Shown here: in pieces, positions 58,355 through 64,000 of the stretch | How the letters are laid out: every line of letters starts with the position of its first letter | How positions within the stretch are numbered: position 1 is the first letter of the stretch | Source: Acidilobaceae archaeon | Lineage (GTDB): Archaea; Thermoproteota; Thermoprotei_A; Sulfolobales; Acidilobaceae | Length of the DNA: 64,000 nucleotides | NCBI GenBank assembly: GCA_027080775.1 | Contig: JALWPV010000032.1 | Span: forward strand, 1 to 64,000 | Direction of reading: 5' to 3' | Translations under genes and position numbers: made by a program | The notes under the pieces: generated by a model | Told to the model about the DNA's origin: nothing | Databases searched by the model: none | The model's input: the letters and a program-made list of their open reading frames with translations, nothing else

Positions 58355-58912
58355 GTGCCAGCCGTACCCTCTAGGAGGAGGGTTCCCTCTTATGGGTTCC
58401 TCTCGGCTATCAAGGGTAACCTGGAGGCGCTGACTGTCGGGTTGAAGTATTTCCTGAACCCGAACAGGTCAACCCTCCACTACCCGAGGGAGTACATTAA
58501 GCTAAGACCCGGGTATAGGGGCTACATAGTCCTAAACAAGGCTAAGTGCATCATGTGCGAGTCCTGCGCCAGAATATGCCCCGCGGCGGCTATGAAGATG
58601 GTTAGATTCCAGGCCCCCGACCCGAAGAGGCCGGGTAAGATGAAGCTCTACAAGTACCCCGTCATAAACTATCAGCGATGCATATTCTGCGGTCTCTGCG
58701 TCGACGTCTGCCCGACGGAGGCACTGAGGCATGTGCCGGCACACGACGTCGTATATATGAACCTGGCCGAGATGGAGCTAGGACTCGAGGCGTTCCAGCA
58801 AGAGCCCAGGAGCCCCGCCGAGGAGGAGGGGGGTATACCGGTCAGGTACATCTTCGACCCCGAGAAGGGCCTGGTTAAGGTTAGGGTCTCCGAGGGGGGT
58901 GGCGAGCAGTGA
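58355..58912 (+). CDS. nuoI: NADH-quinone oxidoreductase-like subunit I
   Basis: 185 residues from GTG 58355. Two [4Fe-4S] motifs, KCIMCESCARICPAAA and RCIFCGLCVDVCPTEAL, with the preceding PREYIKLRPGYRGYI. It passes electrons to NuoB. Overlaps nuoJ by 4 bases. Confidence 0.95.
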   Translation: MPAVPSRRRVPSYGFLSAIKGNLEALTVGLKYFLNPNRSTLHYPREYIKLRPGYRGYIVLNKAKCIMCESCARICPAAAMKMVRFQAPDPKRPGKMKLYKYPVINYQRCIFCGLCVDVCPTEALRHVPAHDVVYMNLAEMELGLEAFQQEPRSPAEEEGGIPVRYIFDPEKGLVKVRVSEGGGEQ

Positions 58913-59388
58913 ATGCCCTAGCAGCATATGTAGGACTGCTAGGAGGCGTAATGGTTATCCTCGCATACTACGTCACAGCGATAAAGGATCTAGTATATGC
59001 TAGCATAACCCTAGCCCTCTTAGGCGGGTTCAACGCTGCCATGATAGCGCTTCTAGGCATGCCTATTGTAGGTACTTTCGTGGTTATAGTATACGTCGGC
59101 GCCGCGGTCATGTTCATAATCATAGTCATATCGATGCTTGGAGGCGGCGTTAGGGAGGAGAGAGAGGAGTTCAAGGGTATAGCTACAGGGCTCCTCGTAG
59201 CCTCAGCCCTTCTAACGGTGCTAATGGCGACCGGCCTATACGTGGCCTATACGAAGCCTGGCACATACAGCCTATCAAGCGTGTCTCAAGTACTAGCTAG
59301 CCGCTACCTCCCAGCCCTCGGAGTGATATTCATTGCGCTGGCGGCCACGCTCGTCGAGGCGATATCCATAGCCAGGAGGGCTGAGTAG
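58909..59388 (+). CDS. nuoJ: NADH-quinone oxidoreductase-like subunit J
   Basis: 159 residues from GTG 58909, five membrane segments. FVVIVYVGAAVMFIIIVISM is the ND6 core motif. Lies in order before nuoK. Confidence 0.93.
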   Translation: MNALAAYVGLLGGVMVILAYYVTAIKDLVYASITLALLGGFNAAMIALLGMPIVGTFVVIVYVGAAVMFIIIVISMLGGGVREEREEFKGIATGLLVASALLTVLMATGLYVAYTKPGTYSLSSVSQVLASRYLPALGVIFIALAATLVEAISIARRAE

Positions 59389-59390
59389 CC

Positions 59391-59699
59391 ATGGCAATGG
59401 GGGCTGTATCTGCGGAGGTATTCGTATTCGCCGCTGCTATTACAGCAATAGGTGCCTATGGCGTTACTGCGTCTAGGAATCTCCTGAGGCTACTGCTTTC
59501 GATAGAAGTGATATTTAATGGCATACTGCTAATGGTGGTGGCAGCGCTAGCCTCGAACCCCTCCCTCGGCGCTGCGTTCTCAATCGTGCTAATCTCCGTG
59601 GTCTCGGCTGAGGTAATAGTAGTAGTGGCAGTGTTAATCGCTTTCTACAGGCTCTCCAAGACCTTCGACTCGAAATCGCTCGAAGAGGGGGGTGTTTAG
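59391..59699 (+). CDS. nuoK: NADH-quinone oxidoreductase-like subunit K
   Basis: 102 residues, three membrane segments. LLRLLLSIEVIFNGILLMVV with the conserved membrane Glu and VVSAEVIVVVAVLIAFYRL with the second Glu match ND4L/MrpC-type NuoK. Confidence 0.95.
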   Translation: MAMGAVSAEVFVFAAAITAIGAYGVTASRNLLRLLLSIEVIFNGILLMVVAALASNPSLGAAFSIVLISVVSAEVIVVVAVLIAFYRLSKTFDSKSLEEGGV

Positions 59700-59701
59700 C
59701 T

Positions 59702-61258
59702 GTGGCCACTATACTGGGTGGACCCATTCTCTGGCTCTCAGTCTTCCTCCCCGTCCTTGCAGGCCTAATAGCATGGCTCGCCAAGGCTGAGAGCGAGGAT
59801 GCCGCGAGGATAACGGCGGGAGTCTCCGCCATACTCCTAGCCATACCAGGCGCCCTAGTGGCTGGCCTCTACGCCGCCGGAATGGTATCGCAGGGCGTAC
59901 TAGACCCCGTCTATGCTCACTTCAAGGGCATAGGGACCCTTGCACTTGCCATCGATGGGCTGAACGCTCCGATAGTATTGGGTGTCTCAGCAGTCACGGC
60001 GGCAGTGGCAGTCTACAGTGTAAGGTACATGCTGACCAGGATAGAAGAAATGAAAGCTGAGGGCGAGGACACACCCGGCATGGGGGCCTACTTCTTCCTC
60101 TACAACACGTTCGCCGCAGCCATGCTCGGCCTCGCCATGGCCACCAACCTAGTGCTCTTCTACATATTCTTAGAGTTAACGCTGGTACCCTCCTTCCTGC
60201 TGATAGCCTACTGGGGCTATGGTGATAGAAAGAGGATCTCGCTACTCTACTTCGTCTGGACACACATCGGCGCTGTTCTCCTACTCACCGGGATCATATA
60301 CTATGGTGTCAAGCTGGGCACATTCGACTACCTCCTGGTGCCACAGCTAAAGCCCCTAGGGCCCATAGAGGGGGCCCTAGGCTCCGCCGCTAAGATAGTG
60401 GCCGTGCTAATGAGTGTCGGGCTATTCGTTAAGATGGCCGTCTTCGGCGTCCACATGTGGCTACCCTACGCCCACGCCGAGGCCCCAACACCCATCAGCG
60501 CTCTGCTAAGCCCCAACCTAATTGGCCTGGCCGGCTACGCCTACGCTAGGTTCGTGATACCCTCCTTCCCAACGATACTGGCTGGCTGGCGCGACTTCCT
60601 AGTAGCCCTAGCCTTCACCACTATAATCTACGGCGGCCTTGTCGCCTTGACTCAGAGGGACTTCAAGAAGTTCCTAGCCTACTCCAGCGTGAGCCAGATG
60701 GGCTACATGCTACTAGGCCTGGCAACGCTTACTAGCATAGGCATCGCCGGGGCTATGATGCACTACCTAGTCCACGCTATAGGGAAGGCACTCCTCTTCA
60801 TGACTGCGGGAGTGTTCATAACGGACCTCCACAGCCTCAGGGACATACGCCTCATGGGAGGCCTCGCCAGGAAGTACCCGCTAACAGCGGCCCTGGCACT
60901 CTACGGATTCCTACACCTAGCCGGGATGCCGCCCTCGCCGGGCATATGGAGCGAGTGGATGATCCTAGTCGGGCTATACAAGGTCTACAACCACCCACTG
61001 ACCACGCTATTCTCACTAGCCCTAGTAACAGCTGTGGCGCTCACGGTCTCGGCGGCGTACTCATTCATAACCATGAGGAGGATCTTCTACGGCCAGCCAA
61101 GGAGCGACAGGGCCAGGGAGGCCCGCGAGACGAGGAACGCCATGATAGCATCAATGTTCGGCCTACTCCTAGTGGGGTTCCTGGTATTCATACTGGCGAC
61201 ACCAGTGATCAACTCGCTGATGTCAACAGTCTCCCTAGTCATAGCAGGCCTGCATTAG
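59702..61258 (+). CDS. nuoM: Proton-pumping subunit M
   Basis: 518 residues from GTG 59702. Antiporter-like fold with the membrane Glu in YIFLELTLVPSFLLIAYWG, KMAVFGVHMWLPYAHAEAPT, and SVSQMGYMLLGLATLT. The first of three large antiporter-like subunits in the operon, placed before nuoL instead of after it. Confidence 0.93.
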   Translation: MATILGGPILWLSVFLPVLAGLIAWLAKAESEDAARITAGVSAILLAIPGALVAGLYAAGMVSQGVLDPVYAHFKGIGTLALAIDGLNAPIVLGVSAVTAAVAVYSVRYMLTRIEEMKAEGEDTPGMGAYFFLYNTFAAAMLGLAMATNLVLFYIFLELTLVPSFLLIAYWGYGDRKRISLLYFVWTHIGAVLLLTGIIYYGVKLGTFDYLLVPQLKPLGPIEGALGSAAKIVAVLMSVGLFVKMAVFGVHMWLPYAHAEAPTPISALLSPNLIGLAGYAYARFVIPSFPTILAGWRDFLVALAFTTIIYGGLVALTQRDFKKFLAYSSVSQMGYMLLGLATLTSIGIAGAMMHYLVHAIGKALLFMTAGVFITDLHSLRDIRLMGGLARKYPLTAALALYGFLHLAGMPPSPGIWSEWMILVGLYKVYNHPLTTLFSLALVTAVALTVSAAYSFITMRRIFYGQPRSDRAREARETRNAMIASMFGLLLVGFLVFILATPVINSLMSTVSLVIAGLH

Positions 61259-61271
61259 GGGGTGGTGAGTA

Positions 61272-63326
61272 ATGGTTGAGCCCGTGTATGCTACGCTCAT
61301 CTGGGGGGTTCCATATCTAGGCGCTGGTATCCTAGGTATACTCTACGTCGTAGGAGTCAAGAACGAGAAGGTATACGGGATCTTCTCGGCCCTCACCCTG
61401 CTGACGGCTGCCATACTAGCCACTATAGTAGGCGTTGACGTGCTGAGGACCGGCCACCCCGTGCTCCACCAATTCAAGTGGATACAATCGATAAATGTCA
61501 GCGTCTCAACCTACATAGACGGCCTCTCAGCCATAATGGTAATACTAGTGTCCTGGCTGAGCTTCCTCATAGGGGTATATAGCATAGAGTATATGAAGGG
61601 CGACTGGGGCGTACCAAGGTACTTCTTCTTCTTCACATTCTTCGTGGGCAGCATGCTACTGGTGGTCAGCGCCAACAATCTCCTACTGCTATTCATAGGC
61701 TGGGAGGGCACGGGCCTCGCGAGCTACGCCCTAATAGGGCACTGGTACACCGATGAGGAGGAGTACTGGGTAGGCGTGCCCGGCAGGAAGGCCATGGGCA
61801 CCCCCATGTACTTCGAGCCAAGCCACAGCGGGCTCAGGGCAATACTATTCACCAGGGTCGGCGACATAGGCATGCTCATAGGCATGGCCATAATGTACAT
61901 GCTCACTGGCTCCCTATCAATAACGGAGATAGCAACAAAGGCCCCCAGCTGGATGGCGTGGCTCGCCTCGCACCATGTGCTGACTCTCACACTCATACTC
62001 TTCACGCTGGGAGCTCTAGCGAAGAGCGCCCAGTTCCCATTCCACGAGTGGCTCGTCACGGCCATGACGGGCCCCACGCCGGTCTCGGCGCTGATACACG
62101 CCGCCACCATGGTTAAGGCCGGGATATACCTGGTCCTAAGGTTCGCCCCGATATTCTACTATGGAGCCATAAACTCTCCGGCTCCGCTACACGCCGTTGT
62201 AGTCCACGACACCTACCAGTTCTTCACCCTCGTAGCCGGGCTGGGGGCAGTAACAGCCTTCATGCTCGGCACGATGGCACTCGTCTCAAACGAGTTCAAG
62301 CTAATACTAGCATTCTCGACTGCGAGCCAGATAGGGTACATGTTCCTAGCCGCTGGCGCGGCGGGCATGCTGGTGACGGAGGTGAACAACGTTGGCTTCG
62401 CCATGGGAGTGCTCGCTGGCCTCTCACACCTAATGAGCCACGCAGTCTTCAAGGCAGCGCTCTTCCTAATCTCGGGCTGGGCCCTCCACGTGGCCCATAG
62501 CAGGTTCATCGACAAGATGGGGAACTACGCAAAGTACATGAAGTGGACCGCGCTCTCAATGTGGCTCGCCGGCTTGAGCCTGATGGGTATACCACCCCTG
62601 AGCGGGTTCTTCAGTAAGGAACTCACCCTACACGCAGCCGAGGAGGCCCATTTCGGCTGGGGCTTCATACTCGGCGCCCTCGCCGCCCTGCTAACGGCTG
62701 GCTACACGACGAGGCTGATAGTCAGGGTCTTCCACATGCCGCCTTACGAGGAGCCGGAGCACGAGCCCCACGAGGCGCCGATACTAATGCTCGGGCCCTA
62801 CCTGATACTAGCCCTAGCGGCTCTGGCCATAGGCATAGCGTGGGGCCCCATGACGCACGTGCTAGCCAAGGCCGGCCAGCTCACGAGGGCCGGCGCACTA
62901 GTACTAAAGGTCCCGCCGAGCGATCTGATGATACACATCACCTCGACTGTAGCCACGATACTGGGAGGAGCCATAGCAGTTATACTATTCGTCTGGTACC
63001 TCTACAAGATAGCAAACGTGAACTTCAGGGCCATACTGGCAAGGAGCGCACTGGCCAAGGCGACATACGACTTCCTCTTTGACAGGTGGTACATAAACGC
63101 GATAATATACATACTGCTCGTCTACGGCTTCGCCGGCTTCGCCGCTGCCCTAGCAGGGGTCGACTTCGGTATAGACTGGTTCTACCACGTCGGCCTACTC
63201 GCCTTCTTCGGCGCGAGCAGCTTCGCCCTGAGGGCGCTCCACCGCGGCCGGCCAGACTACATACTAAGCATGTACCTCTACATGGCTGGAATAGTACTGC
63301 TACTCGCCTATCTCTTCTGGAGGTGA
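61272..63326 (+). CDS. nuoL: Proton-pumping subunit L
   Basis: 684 residues from ATG 61272. FIGWEGTGLASYALIGHWYT, KSAQFPFHEWLVTAMTGPTP, VSALIHAATMVKAGIYLVLR and the long C-terminal amphipathic extension are NuoL features. It carries an insertion after the WYTDEEEYW segment. Confidence 0.95.
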   Translation: MVEPVYATLIWGVPYLGAGILGILYVVGVKNEKVYGIFSALTLLTAAILATIVGVDVLRTGHPVLHQFKWIQSINVSVSTYIDGLSAIMVILVSWLSFLIGVYSIEYMKGDWGVPRYFFFFTFFVGSMLLVVSANNLLLLFIGWEGTGLASYALIGHWYTDEEEYWVGVPGRKAMGTPMYFEPSHSGLRAILFTRVGDIGMLIGMAIMYMLTGSLSITEIATKAPSWMAWLASHHVLTLTLILFTLGALAKSAQFPFHEWLVTAMTGPTPVSALIHAATMVKAGIYLVLRFAPIFYYGAINSPAPLHAVVVHDTYQFFTLVAGLGAVTAFMLGTMALVSNEFKLILAFSTASQIGYMFLAAGAAGMLVTEVNNVGFAMGVLAGLSHLMSHAVFKAALFLISGWALHVAHSRFIDKMGNYAKYMKWTALSMWLAGLSLMGIPPLSGFFSKELTLHAAEEAHFGWGFILGALAALLTAGYTTRLIVRVFHMPPYEEPEHEPHEAPILMLGPYLILALAALAIGIAWGPMTHVLAKAGQLTRAGALVLKVPPSDLMIHITSTVATILGGAIAVILFVWYLYKIANVNFRAILARSALAKATYDFLFDRWYINAIIYILLVYGFAGFAAALAGVDFGIDWFYHVGLLAFFGASSFALRALHRGRPDYILSMYLYMAGIVLLLAYLFWR

Positions 63327-63332
63327 TAAGCC

Positions 63333-64000
63333 GTGAGCCTGGCTACAGCGGGTGTTATAGAGGGGCTCCTCTATGGAGCCCTCGCGGCGGGTCTGCTGGT
63401 ACCCCTAACGCCCCGGGAGAGGAGCCGCCCAGCCCTAGCGCTGGCGTGGATAGGCGTGCTGCTCTACTCGGCCGCCTCAGCTCTAACACTGGCCTACACT
63501 CTCTCGCACGGGCCCCTAGAACTATACTCCAGACTCGTAATATATGATAGGTTCGCTGCCTTCATGGCCTCCATAGCAGGCCTAGCAGCGATCCTAGCCC
63601 TACTCTCCATAGGATCCCAGGCTGCGGAGTGGCCCAGCCACCCGGCCTACTACAGCCTGCTCCCCATCATACTCTTCGGGGTCTACATGATAACAGGAGC
63701 GGCCAATGCCGTGATGGTGCTCGCGGTATGGCTGCTGGTCTCGGTGGCCAGCTACGTCGTGATAGCCCTGCCAGGCGACGCCGAGAGTAGGGCAGCCGCT
63801 GTCAGGTACATACTCATGGGCGCCATTGCAACGCTGTTCTTGGCGTTCTGGGTCGCAGTTCATGCAGTCGCAACTAGCAGTGTCGCCCTAGCCCCGCCTA
63901 GGACCGACATGTTCGACTTCAGCCTCTACCCCCAGGCTAGCATAGGGGCGCTCGCCATAACGCTCTTCCTAGCGGCGCTCGGGTTCAAGCTGGGCGTAGT
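63333..64000 (+). CDS. nuoN: Proton-pumping subunit N, 5' part
   Basis: Reads from GTG 63333 to the window end (222 codons visible, no stop). At least five hydrophobic segments, with LPIILFGVYMITGAANAVMV and LVSVASYVVIAL in the positions of the NuoN/ND2 motifs, where an acidic membrane residue would be expected but is not evident here. The gene follows nuoL by six bases. Confidence 0.8.
   Translation, partial: MSLATAGVIEGLLYGALAAGLLVPLTPRERSRPALALAWIGVLLYSAASALTLAYTLSHGPLELYSRLVIYDRFAAFMASIAGLAAILALLSIGSQAAEWPSHPAYYSLLPIILFGVYMITGAANAVMVLAVWLLVSVASYVVIALPGDAESRAAAVRYILMGAIATLFLAFWVAVHAVATSSVALAPPRTDMFDFSLYPQASIGALAITLFLAALGFKLGV

Noticed and set aside
1-64000. CRISPR arrays, insertion sequences and rRNA genes
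   Set aside because: No spaced repeat array, transposase motif or rRNA-like sequence was seen.

Overview
The window looks like a GC-rich hyperthermophilic crenarchaeon of Desulfurococcales/Pyrodictiaceae type. The evidence is archaeal ribosomal protein, eIF2-gamma, KEOPS, exosome and RNase P gene clusters, a crenarchaeal short XPF, an intron-containing tRNA-Cys, AT-rich TATA boxes about 26 bp before starts, frequent GTG/TTG starts and strong GGGGGTG-type Shine-Dalgarno (SD) sequences. The genus cannot be fixed from the sequence alone. Gene packing is very dense. No gene-free stretch exceeds 300 bases; the longest are 17859-18120, 44368-44601 and 54268-54483.

Region 1 (1-16161) is the right-hand part of an integrated virus or plasmid; its left end lies outside the window. 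It ends at a tRNA-Glu gene with the N-terminal fragment of an SSV1-type integrase (15873 onward), whose PGFEPG peptide is read from the tRNA T-arm. The element holds about 45 mostly tiny genes: a possible structural block of membrane and basic proteins (1-3300), two membrane-anchored surface proteins, five related small winged-helix regulators all on the minus strand, ribbon-helix-helix regulators, and a 12-gene or longer plus-strand operon (11855-15863) ending in a DPPW methyltransferase. It also carries several short repeat arrays that look regulatory or replicative: six GTAC sites on a 10-bp phase, five 10-bp GCTAAAC repeats inside a gene, paired GACAGAG words, and two operator types each shared by two promoters.

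Region 2 (16084-23944) holds tRNA-Glu, tRNA-Cys (35-nt intron), a nucleotidyltransferase, a phosphoribosyltransferase, tRNA-Ala, a hydantoinase/oxoprolinase pair (hyuA-hyuB), a FUN14-like membrane protein and a medium-chain dehydrogenase.

Region 3 (24060-42554) is information-processing core: infB, ndk, L24e, S28e, eIF2-gamma with a PIN protein, Rpo7, Spt4, dephospho-CoA kinase, S24e, S27ae, then kae1-bud32-rdgB, S15, a degenerate DHH protein, pcc1, S1e (S3ae), a THUMP protein, a GlmU-like enzyme, a radical SAM protein, RNase P Rpp30, an RNA-binding protein and L15e.

Region 4 (42656-54267) holds YchF, Pop5, proteasome alpha, SBDS, exosome rrp4-rrp41-rrp42, L37ae, Brix, a second Pcc1 paralogue, prefoldin beta, a DUF3194 protein, a DHH phosphoesterase, XPF and EF-2. 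It is the classical archaeal exosome superoperon with L15e/Rpp30 split off by YchF.

Region 5 (54484-64000) is a complex I operon, nuoABCDHIJKMLN, without nuoEFG; nuoN is cut by the window end.
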